Shown here in pieces: positions 11,819 to 22,260 of a stretch of 47,624 bases of DNA (position 1 is its first letter; each line of letters starts with the position of its first letter). The translations under genes and the position numbers were made by a program. The notes below the pieces were generated by a model, which did not search any database, had not been told where the DNA came from, and was given only the letters and a program-made list of their open reading frames with translations. The stretch spans positions 443,819 through 491,442 of the forward strand of contig CABFPE010000533.1 in the NCBI GenBank assembly GCA_900660155.1, given 5' to 3'. The stretch is from Hofstenia miamia. Its lineage: Eukaryota; Xenacoelomorpha; Acoela; Hofsteniidae.

Positions 11819-12370
11819 CACAAGGGGGGTAAATTTACCCCCTCAAGCGAGATTTTATTAATAATTTTCTTTAAAATCTAATTTGAAAGGTTGGCTGAAC
11901 TTTTCAATGCATTAAATTTAGTTTTGCACATTCTATGAGAAGTTTAGAGCGAAAGCATTTTTTGTCAAGGAATTTTTTCTATTTTGTTAACGGTGATTGA
12001 CATTTATTTTAATATAGAAATATAATAATGAGTAGACAAAACCAAAAAAATGCTGACATCCAGCATTAATAATTTCAAATTAATATGTTTCAAGTTATTA
12101 CTAGACCCTATAATTTGTGGTTTGAATAAAAAAATTTAAAAAGTTGATAAAAAATAATTATCATTTCGACATAAGACATCCCTTAGCATTTTTACCAATT
12201 TTTTTTGCAAAAAAATGCTGACGTTAGCAAAAATGTCTGGTTAAAAATTTTATTTTTAAAATTTTTTCAAACTTTTTATTCCATATTACCTTTGTGCCAA
12301 ACTTCACGACAATAGCATTCATATATCAAAAATGAACATGAGGGTATTTTTACCCCTCCCCCCTCTTGTG
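11819..12370. mobile_element. Possible MITE with CACAAG...CTTGTG ends
   Basis: The left end reads CACAAGGGGGGTAAATTTAC. The right end, reverse-complemented, reads CACAAGAGGGGGGAGGGG followed by TAAAAATACCC, giving about 35 bp of gapped inverted similarity. The left end contains the perfect 18-bp palindrome GGGGGTAAATTTACCCCC (11825-11842). The interior is AT-rich, non-coding and holds AAAAAAATGCTGAC twice. I found no target-site duplication, so the boundaries are uncertain. Confidence 0.4.
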
Positions 12371-12967
12371 AAACCAGCGTACATAAAAAGGTTGTGAGGA
12401 TTAAGGTTAAAGCGGCGCTAGGGGAAATATGGTTAACTTTAGGAATCCGTACAACAAATTCCATACGGTCACATATACACCCACCAAAAACAAATTTTTG
12501 GTAGAATGAAATGGAAAATTTTCACGCTGTCAGGTGATATCTAATTCGCTTAACAAATTTCTTAAAAGAAAATATAACTCACTTTAAGATATACTAGTGG
12601 GGAAATCGTTTGAAACTACTACATTGGTATTTGTCTAGTAAATCAACGGAATAAATGACATTTTGTAATAGTTATCGGAAAGACAAACATACTTCTACTT
12701 GGAGTAAATAAAACGTACCTGTTGAGAAATCGATAAATGATAGTAAATGAAGTTTGTAATTACTTGGCCACTCGTGTTCTAAGATGAAAGCCTCAATTAT
12801 GCGAAACATCACATGCCAGCGGATATTTATAAATGATTGCGAGCAATAACAACATTGCAAAATACTCTTTATATCAAAATCCTTGATTATATTACATGAT
12901 TTGCTATATCCTGTGAAACAAGATGAAAAGCGGTTCAACTCCACTAGATCCATCTCGCGGGTCACTT
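12371..12967. other. No independent gene; part of a 159-codon minus frame
   Basis: The minus-strand frame 12672-13151 (159 codons) is the longest apparent host-like frame in the window. Its 5' third lies in an inverted repeat that recurs in both orientations nearby, and its protein shows no domain I recognise. I do not call it a gene. Confidence 0.4.
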
Positions 12968-13445
12968 TACACGAAATATTTTTGTCGAGCGATGGCGTAT
13001 GAAAATTGATTTCGCGTGCAATTTTAATACATGCCATAAAAATTATTTGTAGCAATTGCTCTAAATTCGCCTGCATTTTTATACCTTTACGAAATCCTTC
13101 GGCATCGTGAAGCAATACGTACTGTAGTGACAGCATAAAAATGCAGACCAATTTAGAGAAATCGCTAAAAATACCTTTTTGCTATGAATTCTCTAGAAAA
13201 TATATGGGTGCCTAAAATGCAAATTGCCCCACAATCTAGTAAACATTTCCTTTAAAGAAAGGCAGTACTACAATGTGTGTTGCTTCACGATGCATAAAGA
13301 TTTCCTGACGGTATAAAAATGCAGGCCAATTTAGAGCAATTGCTAAAAATATTCTTTATCTCATGTATTAAGATAGAACGCGAAATGAATTTACGTACGC
13401 CATCGCGCGACAGAAATATTTCGTAGCAAAAAATATTTCGTGAAA
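12968..13445. repeat. Inverted duplication with ~165-190-bp arms
   Basis: The arm at 12968-13131 and the arm at about 13258-13445 are imperfect reverse complements. Shared blocks include CACGAAATATTTTT, GCGATGGCGTA, TAGCAATTGCTCTAAATT, GCCTGCATTTTTATACC and GCATCGTGAAGCAA. A partial third copy (about 13137-13173) lies in the spacer in the same orientation as the right arm. The left arm overlaps the start of a 159-codon minus frame. Confidence 0.75.
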
Positions 13446-15028
13446 TGTTTATAATCTTTAGAATGGAGAACACAATCAGGAATAAGGGACACTGGAAGAA
13501 CTCAAACATTTGAATATTTGAAATTCTTAAAGAACTACACAGGTTTTCTGAACCAATGATGACACAAAAATCGAATTTCTTTTAATTTTGGTAGAAATCT
13601 CCCTTTACCTATTTAAATAGGTGAAGTACAGGAGTTTTCTATTTATGTATGGCATAAACCAGATACATGTGTCTCTTTCGATTAAGTTATTCAAAAATTT
13701 TTAAAAATTTATTGTTATCTATGTTCAAAATGTGTTGATGAGCTAAGGACTAATGTCCTAACAGAATGTAAAATTAAAGTATAAAAATCATTGATGATTG
13801 AAATAGGAAAAGATTGCTCTAATTGGCATTTGAAGGAACGTTTAAAAATTAGAAAGTGAATGAGCGATGCTTAATTTTAACACTAGATGGCATTAAATAC
13901 GCTAATTATATCTGAATTGAATTTTATATTCTTAAATATATGCAACGTTTGAGATTAAAATGAAACATCAATAATCTGATATAATCAAAGAAAAAGTAAA
14001 CCACTTGTAAATTCGCATATAAATATGACAGTTGTCAAAACAAAACTTCATAAAGAAAATTACCCTCTACGTTAAAAATACAACAAATATTGTAATTCTA
14101 TGCTTTTGTAAATTTAGAATGCAATGCCTTAATATTGAAAAGAGCTCTTTCAAATAATTTTTTTAAAGCATTTCCAGTGTCAATATAATTTGTAAGAGTG
14201 TCTTAGATGAAGAAATATAATTTTCTTCGATTAAAGACGCCGAGGGAAAATTGACGTTTTATGATCAGACGGAATAGCTATAAATGCATAGTGAATTTAT
14301 CGAGCTGGAATGAGATTAATTACTGAAATGGGAGGAGTAATATTCTCTGGTAGACTTATGCATTTCCGCAGACTACAGTATCAATTATTGGTCTCATGCG
14401 ATCCCTGTAAATCAGAAAGCCTCACATTATAATAAAAAAGACGAGACCTGTCTGTATAAAACTGTCTTTATGATGTTACATCCGATTACCAAACTCCAAA
14501 AAATACTTCCTCCAGTCAAATATCTAACAACTTTATTAACAAACCAAACAAATAAAATAAAAAATTATTTTGGAAAATGGGAAAATATTATATTAGATTA
14601 AGAAAAAGTGACAAGAGAATATAAATTTCTATTCTAATTTACATTCTCATCGAATGGTGGATATAATTAGTTCTCGAATTCCTACGCGATTCTTGGTTTT
14701 AAATTCCAATGAGTCTCGATAGTTAATTTCATCTCTATAAGTCTCGTCTAGAAAAAACCTTTTCGTAAATTCACAAAGACAACTAGAATATTAGGATCCC
14801 GAACCAATGAAATGATTGTAAAAAATAAGCGTATATATATGTACATGGCATACAACAGAATTTATATCTGAAAATCAATCCTTATTCATTTCTAATTTCA
14901 TCACATCTATTTTTTAATGTTTTTTTCGAATGTTGCAAAAATAAACCATCATAACAATGTTGTCATTCTTAGATTTTTAGTCAATTTTGTCAGTGTATTG
15001 AATTGAATTCTCAATATGTATTGTACAT
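13446..15028. other. No gene seen
   Basis: AT-rich, with no long open frame. ACCTATTTAAATAGGT (13607-13622) is a perfect 16-bp palindrome. No recognisable coding or RNA gene. Confidence 0.6.
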
Positions 15029-15036
15029 GTATTAGT

Positions 15037-15276
15037 CAGGGCCGTGACTAGGGGAGGGCCAGGGGGCCATGGCCCTCCCTGTTGGGAACTGTGCCCCCTT
15101 CATTTTGGCATCCTGGATAAAAAACTCCATGGTATTAATTCTAATATTCTTTAGCTAAGTTAGAGTGAATATCTTTTAGTTGAAATATACATAATACTAA
15201 TGCAATTCTATGATTAATTTATTGAACTTTGCGGGGCCATGGCCCCCCTAAACTTCAAATGCAAGCCACGGGCCTG
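15037..15276. mobile_element. hAT-type MITE with 8-bp TSD GTATTAGT
   Basis: A 240-bp element is bounded by the exact 8-bp direct repeat GTATTAGT (15029-15036 and 15277-15284). The left end is CAGGGCCGTGACT and the inverted right end is CAGGCCCGTGGCT. Subterminal G/C-rich blocks (GGAGGGCC...GGCCATGGCCC on the left, GGGGCCATGGCCCCCC on the right) stand out from the AT-rich middle. Ends, size and duplication are typical of non-autonomous hAT elements. It lacks any open frame. Confidence 0.85.
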
Positions 15277-15492
15277 GTATTAGTAAAACATTGTAATCTA
15301 TTGTTTAATGATGTAAAGTAAGCCTACTATAATTTACCTTCGATAATCTGTTATTCTAGTAGTCCTTGCAATTAGATTAGCAAATCCTAACAAAATTACC
15401 CCACTAATGCTTTCCATAGGTGAGGATATTTACGAAGTAATCCCCTACTTAGGTTTCGTCAACTCAGCTCAAGTAATTAAGAAACCCAATTT

Positions 15493-17048
15493 GAAATTTC
15501 AGAATTTCTTAATCAATAACACGTTAGAACCTATCATTTTTTACTCTATTTAATTGCATACATTAAAATATTTTGCGTTGGACAAAATACCAAAGAGCAA
15601 GATTTTTCAAAGAAATTTCAGAATTTCTTAATCAATAACACGTTAGAACCTATCATTTTTTACTCTATTTAATTGCATACATTAAAATATTTTGCGTTGG
15701 ACAAAATACCAAAGAGCAAGATTTTTCAAAGAAATTTCAGAATTTCTTAATCAATAACACGTTAGAACCTATCATTTTTTACTCTATTTAATTGCATACA
15801 TTAAAATATTTTGCGTTGGACAAAATACCAAAGAGCAAGATTTTTCAAAGAAATTTCAGAATTTCTTAATCAATAACACGTTAGAACCTATCATTTTTTA
15901 CTCTATTTAATTGCATACATTAAAATATTTTGCGTTGGACAAAATACCAAAGAGCAAGATTTTTCAAAGAAATTTCAGAATTTCTTAATCAATAACACGT
16001 TAGAACCTATCATTTTTTACTCTATTTAATTGCATACATTAAAATATTTTGCGTTGGACAAAATACCAAAGAGCAAGATTTTTCAAAGAAATTTCAGAAT
16101 TTCTTAATCAATAACACGTTAGAACCTATCATTTTTTACTCTATTTAATTGCATACATTAAAATATTTTGCGTTGGACAAAATACCAAAGAGCAAGATTT
16201 TTCAAAGAAATTTCAGAATTTCTTAATCAATAACACGTTAGAACCTATCATTTTTTACTCTATTTAATTGCATACATTAAAATATTTTGCGTTGGACAAA
16301 ATACCAAAGAGCAAGATTTTTCAAAGAAATTTCAGAATTTCTTAATCAATAACACGTTAGAACCTATCATTTTTTACTCTATTTAATTGCATACATTAAA
16401 ATATTTTGCGTTGGACAAAATACCAAAGAGCAAGATTTTTCAAAGAAATTTCAGAATTTCTTAATCAATAACACGTTAGAACCTATCATTTTTTACTCTA
16501 TTTAATTGCATACATTAAAATATTTTGCGTTGGACAAAATACCAAAGAGCAAGATTTTTCAAAGAAATTTCAGAATTTCTTAATCAATAACACGTTAGAA
16601 CCTATCATTTTTTACTCTATTTAATTGCATACATTAAAATATTTTGCGTTGGACAAAATACCAAAGAGCAAGATTTTTCAAAGAAATTTCAGAATTTCTT
16701 AATCAATAACACGTTAGAACCTATCATTTTTTACTCTATTTAATTGCATACATTAAAATATTTTGCGTTGGACAAAATACCAAAGAGCAAGATTTTTCAA
16801 AGAAATTTCAGAATTTCTTAATCAATAACACGTTAGAACCTATCATTTTTTACTCTATTTAATTGCATACATTAAAATATTTTGCGTTGGACAAAATACC
16901 AAAGAGCAAGATTTTTCAAAGAAATTTCAGAATTTCTTAATCAATAACACGTTAGAACCTATCATTTTTTACTCTATTTAATTGCATACATTAAAATATT
17001 TTGCGTTGGACAAAATACCAAAGAGCAAGATTTTTCAAAGAAATTTCA
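15493..17048 (+). repeat. Perfect 119-bp tandem repeat, 13 copies
   Basis: The unit AAATTTCAGAATTTCTTAAT... repeats exactly every 119 bp from 15494 to 17040. A 9-bp remainder is split between the two edges. By eye every copy is identical, with no substitutions or indels. The unit has no open frame and contains the small dyad GAAATT-TCAG-AATTTC. Absolute homogeneity suggests very recent expansion, strong conversion, or an assembly effect. It is not a CRISPR array, because the repeat is contiguous and has no variable spacers. Confidence 0.97.
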
Positions 17049-18324
17049 TTCAAAAGAATTTGGTAGACGCTTAATTAATAAAGAAGCGGGTGCAGCCAAT
17101 TGAATCCAATATCGATGCTTTATACAGTGGACAAAGAAAAACCAATAATTGATTTCTATACAGCACAAATATTTATCTTCATCAAAATTAACATAGGCCA
17201 GAGAATTAAACAATGATGATAGACAATCTCAGTAAAATAGCCTATTATACACAAAATTCATCATATAATATATTTTTGCATTGTGAAGGAAGGCTCACGA
17301 AATTTGCATCAGCGGATGATTAAATATATTTCACGCAAGACATAAGTTCTAAAACTATAAATTAACTGATGAATTTTAAAGCTTAAAATTGGGTTTAAAC
17401 ATGAATTTTTTAATTACTTTATCTCAGATTTCATTTATGGCTCAATTGTTTCAGTGATGTAAAAACTTTTATAATGACTATTTAGCAAATCTTTAGACGA
17501 TTCCTTTTAGCAAGAGCAGTTTCCGCTCTTAACATCAAATGTGGAAAATTAGGAAATGCTAAATTGAACTTTCTAAAAATGTGCGCTAGTGACCTGCCAA
17601 TGACAGGATATAAACTTGCGCGTGTTATTGGCATTCAAATGAAGAAAGTAACAATTGATTAGGAAAGGATATTTTTAACAGAAAACGCCAAGCACTTACG
17701 TCGAAGATGAAAGCGAATTGAGATTTGATACCAAATCACTGGTTAGCAAACACTCGAGTATGTTAAAACAAAATTAACAAACATTGTTATTCACTAGACT
17801 TCAAAGTTGCTAACATATTTACAAGATGTTTATGATACACTAAATAAAGGTAGAAGACTCTTCAATGAGCTATGCGTCCATTTCACATTCGATAGGGGAA
17901 ATATTTAAAAATCTTTAAGATAGTAATAGTGTGGGCTTGGAATTCTTCAGAAAAATCATGTAATTTAGAATCACGTAATTGACCATTTTAAACAGAGGAT
18001 GGTTTATGGAAAGACAAAATACCAGAATATGAAATCAAAATAATTTTCTTCATCATCTATATAAATAATGGAAAACAAACTATTGAATTAGAAAATTAAT
18101 CTTTAATAACGATATCCAATATATAGGCATAAGATTTGAGAAATGCGTGAAGAAACGGCTTTATATTTCATACCAGTCATGATTTACAGACTCTAAAAAA
18201 GTAAAATGTACTTTGGTTTCATTCACAATTTTAATATTGAATAATAGCGAATTTCAATTTTTAAAATATACGATTTATTTTCTAAGACATTATTATTACG
18301 TAAATGCATTTGAAAGACTAAAAA
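17049..18324. other. No gene seen
   Basis: AT-rich sequence without recognisable coding, RNA or repeat structure. Confidence 0.6.
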
Positions 18325-18722
18325 ATACTCATATACAATGGCAATGTGTAAAAATGGTTTATTTTTGGATATTTGTAGAAAGGTTAGAACGACGGAATTG
18401 CTAGCCGTGGAAAACATTGAGAATAATTAACCCAGTCTGAAATCAGGCGTGTAGAGTGTGCCAGAACGCCAATCTAAAACCATTCACAAAGGTGTCTGTA
18501 CATGCATTCCTAAACCTAATAGACAATGAGTGTATGCAGTCGCGTAGACAGAAAAAAATTGGGGCGGGGGAAATTTTTTAAGACATAGCCATCTGATTTA
18601 GAAGCTCATATACACAAAAACTCATAAGAATTGATATAATTTTCTAGAAATTTTATTATATTTTCACCAAAAATCTCAGCTTAGGAATGCAAATTTTGCA
18701 AATTTGCACCATGGACTCTTTC
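18325..18722 (+). repeat. Copy 1 of a ~400-bp direct duplication
   Basis: The sequence from ATACTCATATACAATGG to CCATGGACTCTTTC recurs at 19029-19441 in the same orientation, with scattered substitutions and indels. Inside is CAGTCGCGTAGACAG followed by a G-rich tract, which looks like a decayed hAT-type end. A possible opposite end (CTCCCCCTGGCTTTGC, about 18726-18740) lies just outside the duplication, without a matching target duplication. Confidence 0.8.
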
Positions 18723-19028
18723 GCCCTCCCCCTGGCTTTGCTAAGGTTGTACGTGTGAACGTTGACCTAAGGAGTAAAACCTGTCATTTAATGTGGAAAA
18801 TGAAATCAAAACACCAAAAATCAATGAATTTCTAATATTCTTTCACCAAAACGTTCTACTATTCTCATTAAATTTATTAAATGAAATCAAAAATTTCTAA
18901 AAATTTGCAAGGGTTACATGCGCTCTTGCGCATGTCATGATGTACAATTTACTACAAAATAGAAGTATGAGTCATACTTGTAACGGCAGTTTGGGACCTG
19001 AGACCACCTTCCAATAAAAACATCCTAG

Positions 19029-19441
19029 ATACTCATATACAATGGCAATGTGTAAAAATGGTTTATTTTTGGATATTTGCAGAAATGTTAGAGCGACATA
19101 TTTTGCATTTAGAATAATTAACACAGCCTGCTGAAATCAGGCGTGTAGAGTGTGCTAGAACGCCAATCTAAAAAACATTCACAAAGATGTCTATAGATGT
19201 ATTCCTAAACCTAATATTCAATGGGTGTATGCAGTCGCGTAGCCAGAAAAAAAATTTGGGGGCCAAATATTAGATGAGTAAAAGAGAATCACAAAGTATT
19301 TGTTTTAAAACATAGTCACCTGATTTAGAATGTAATAAACTCATAAGAGTTGATATAATTTTCTACAAATTTTATTATATTTTCAACAGAAGGCTCAGCT
19401 TAGGAATTTTGCAAATTAAGCGGGCCATGGACCCTTTCTTC
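19029..19441 (+). repeat. Copy 2 of the ~400-bp direct duplication
   Basis: It is homologous to 18325-18722 at an offset of about 704 bp. It keeps the less decayed CAGTCGCGTAGCCAG end and carries about 30 extra bases after the G-rich tract. Copy number above two elsewhere would make it a dispersed family and not a local duplication. Confidence 0.8.
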
Positions 19442-19698
19442 TTTGCAGGATATAATATTAAAAGCAGGATTTGTATATAAATAACCCAATATACATGTAT
19501 ATTGCCATTTGGGAATAAATGCAGTTAGTCGATGAATCCGGAATGTTTAACAGAATAAGTTAACCGATTGAAACAAAATAATCTGGAGGTTTCACTTGAA
19601 GAAAACAACTATTTCAGTTTCTGAAGTATGGCTTCAAATAATTGGGGAAATTCTAGTACGATCAAAATGAATGAACTCATATTTTTCACAAGTCGAGG

Positions 19699-19725
19699 AT
19701 ATATATATATATATATATATATATA
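19699..19725. repeat. (AT)n microsatellite
   Basis: Uninterrupted AT dinucleotide run of 27 bp. Confidence 0.95.
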
Positions 19726-20451
19726 ATACCTTATAGTTAGGACAAGTTTTTTTTACCATAAAATACTTTTTTAATATTCCTAATCAAAATTTTGAATATT
19801 CATGATAAAATTGAATAAAATAGGGTAAATGGATTGCTGCCCACATCGGTGTAGTCGCATCGCGATGAATATTTGCTGCTGTTGCTATTGCTTTGGTATT
19901 GAAAGTCGAGCAGCTTGTCCACTATCAAGGTTACCTACCTGTTTAGGCAATTTGGTCCACTATATTGGAAATGCAATATGCTCTTTAAATGCGCTTTAAA
20001 TAAGTGCTATTCTTGTCCATTGCAATGTAGAATAATTTATGTTCTCCGATAGTTTGGTAGTCCTAATCCAATAAGTGATTACCACTAAGAGCAGGAATTT
20101 TAAATTTATTTTATTATTAATGTAATAAGCACTCCCTAAATAGCATTGGATTCCTGGCAAGCGTTTGACACAATACCTGTCAACCTCGTCTTGACAATAA
20201 TTTCCAGCGTTTTCTTATTTTTGACTCATACAATGATGTGAATTTTTATGATTTTAAGGAAATACAAATTAATGGAAATGCATTGAATGTTTTTGATAAA
20301 ATTTGCTCAATTTAAACATATATATTTGCTGTTTTCTTGAAAGAAATTTTGTCAAAATTTCAGTGAAATGTATTACAATTGAAATGCAAGCATCAATTGG
20401 TAATAACTAACTGCAATTTATCGCTAATTTCAGGTTTGGAATTGATTGTTT
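19726..20451. other. No gene seen
   Basis: Nothing recognisable on either strand. Confidence 0.6.
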
Positions 20452-20459
20452 ATTTTCCC

Positions 20460-20737
20460 CAGGCGCGGTCTAAACATTATCTGAAATTGCGGAATTATAT
20501 GTGATTATTGGGATAAAAAACGATGTTTTAGTTTTTTTCATATGATAGACATTATTTTTTCCAAAAAATCTTCAGCTTTGCGATCAATAAAGGTCGTCTT
20601 AAAAAGAATAGCTTTCATGTGTATGAATATAAACCTTGAAGTTTTTGTAAAAACCTCAAAAATATTAAAATGTTTGCAAAATATGATTAGATTTTATATA
20701 GCCTGCAAATTATAATAATTTTCTAGGACCGCGCCTG
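20460..20737. mobile_element. hAT-type MITE with 8-bp TSD ATTTTCCC
   Basis: A 278-bp non-coding element is flanked by the exact 8-bp direct repeat ATTTTCCC (20452-20459 and 20738-20745). The left end is CAGGCGCGGTCTA and the inverted right end is CAGGCGCGGTCCTAG, giving an inverted repeat of 11 identical bases and more with one gap. The retained CpGs in both ends suggest it is not very old. These features fit the hAT superfamily. Confidence 0.88.
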
Positions 20738-20745
20738 ATTTTCCC

Positions 20746-22017
20746 AATTAACAATGAATTGATTGGGAAATTGCCTTAAATTGCAAATGATTATATCATG
20801 GAATTACTCCGTGCCGGACAAGAAGTCAAAACTATAAACAGCATTTAATATTCTAGAGAACTTTTTTAGGAGCGACCAATAGCCTATACGATTATTTCCG
20901 AAAAGACTTACTTCCTGGAAGCCTTGAAATGAAGTTGCTTTTAAAATAGACATGATATTTTCTCCAGAGCGCATTCAGGTTAATTTCATAGTTTTTACAA
21001 TGATGCGTTTTTTATTGAATTTTTACGAGATCTTAACTTTCGAACATTTAAAAAAATTTTTAGTTAATTGATTTGGAAAAATTTGCAACTAGTAATTCAT
21101 TTGGAAGGTTGCAATTAATTGGTAAGACCCCCAGTTGACAATACTGTAGGCATATTAAAATGTTAATGTTTCAAAAACAATATAGACACTTTGCAGAAAG
21201 GAAAATTTGTTGTCGTTTGTTCAAGAATTGTTTTTTAAACGGCAGTTTTAAGAGGGACTTGCGTGCTAGCAAGTAGCGCACGTGAGAGATAAACACTAAC
21301 ACCTTGAAATCGATAACAAAGGTATTATGCCCTGATTAAAGAGAAAAATGCGCGAAAACAAACAGCAATAAATCTATTCAACTGTGTGCATAACACTTGA
21401 GTATCTAGAAATTAAATGTCGTTATAGACTTGATGAAATCGATTTCAAAACACACACGCAATTAGTTTCAACGAAATTTAAAGTTCTCTAAAATTCCATT
21501 TTAATGATTCTTCACTATAAATGTTTAACTGTTTCTGAAATGTTTGCTGGTTTTATTCTAATCCAGGGATTACTTAAAAAATGTTTCCTGGAAGTTACAA
21601 CAGATTTCGAATTCAACACGATTGTTCACAACTTAGTTGATAACGATTGAAATGAATATAATTCGGAATTTTTCAGGCTCTACAAATACCAAAAATTCAT
21701 TTTAAATTCATCATAAAAACCTTAATATTGGTTACATTTATTTTTTTTAAAAATGAATAACGAATGAAGCAAGATGCGTGCTCTAGATAACAATCTAAAT
21801 TAGTTTATCTAAGAGCATGTAATCCGCGCGAAGTTGACTTGGTTAAAAATGAAACTGGGATAATTGCTAATTCCCACTTATTGTAAAACTAAAATAAAAC
21901 AAAAATATCTTAAATTAAAGAAAATTCCGGAATTGTTCAAAGTTTACTAAACAGCATCCGACCATTTCACACCAGACACAAAGCAAAGTTAAAATATATC
22001 TGTAATCGAATTTAACA
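20746..22017. other. No gene seen
   Basis: AT-rich. A 9-bp stem TTTCCCAAT/ATTGGGAAA overlaps the target duplication at about 20740-20770. No coding sequence is supported. Confidence 0.6.
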
Positions 22018-22260
22018 TATATTTTTGTAAGTGGAAAGTGATTTTTGCAAGATTTGCGGATTTTATTTTCCAAGTCATTAACGATATTCCACACGTTTTC
22101 AATGAATGAGAAATCGGTTGAATTTGGTGGGCACTGTAAATTGATCCTTGACTCAGAAAGCCAGAGTGCCCCAAACTATGAATTCTTGGCTACAATTTGG
22201 CGACGACAGACAAGAGCTTCTTTTGGCTGTTGCAGAATGTAAAATTCGGTTTTATACACA
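22018..22260 (-). pseudogene. Tc1/mariner-family transposase, C-terminal catalytic remnant
   Basis: Read on the minus strand, one frame gives ALWLSESRINLQCPP followed by NSTDFSFIENVWNIVND. This matches the Tc1/mariner catalytic-domain block W-L-x4-I-x-L-x3-P-P-x-S-x-D-x3-I-E-N-V-W, which contains the third acidic residue (E or D) of the DDE/D triad. An in-frame stop lies just upstream (S*FGALW). The preceding ILQQ...RRQIVAK stretch resembles the region around the second Asp, but the D itself is not clear. No intact N-terminal part or terminal inverted repeats were found, although another minus frame at 22372-22566 could be an unrecognisable earlier part. The plus-strand frames here are shadows. 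Confidence 0.72.

Noticed and set aside
12672..13151. 159-codon minus-strand frame as a host gene
   Set aside because: Its 5' part lies in a repeat present in both orientations locally, and no domain or splice context supports it.
15493..17048. CRISPR-like array
   Set aside because: Contiguous identical units without variable spacers, in an animal-type sequence.
17366..17400. CTGATGA followed by ATTTTAA..TTAAAAT as a plus-strand hammerhead
   Set aside because: The required GAAA box and cleavage site are missing after the stem.
18537..18748. Discrete hAT MITE inside duplication copy 1
   Set aside because: The supposed flanking 8-mers (AGTGTATG and TACGTGTG) match at only half of positions.
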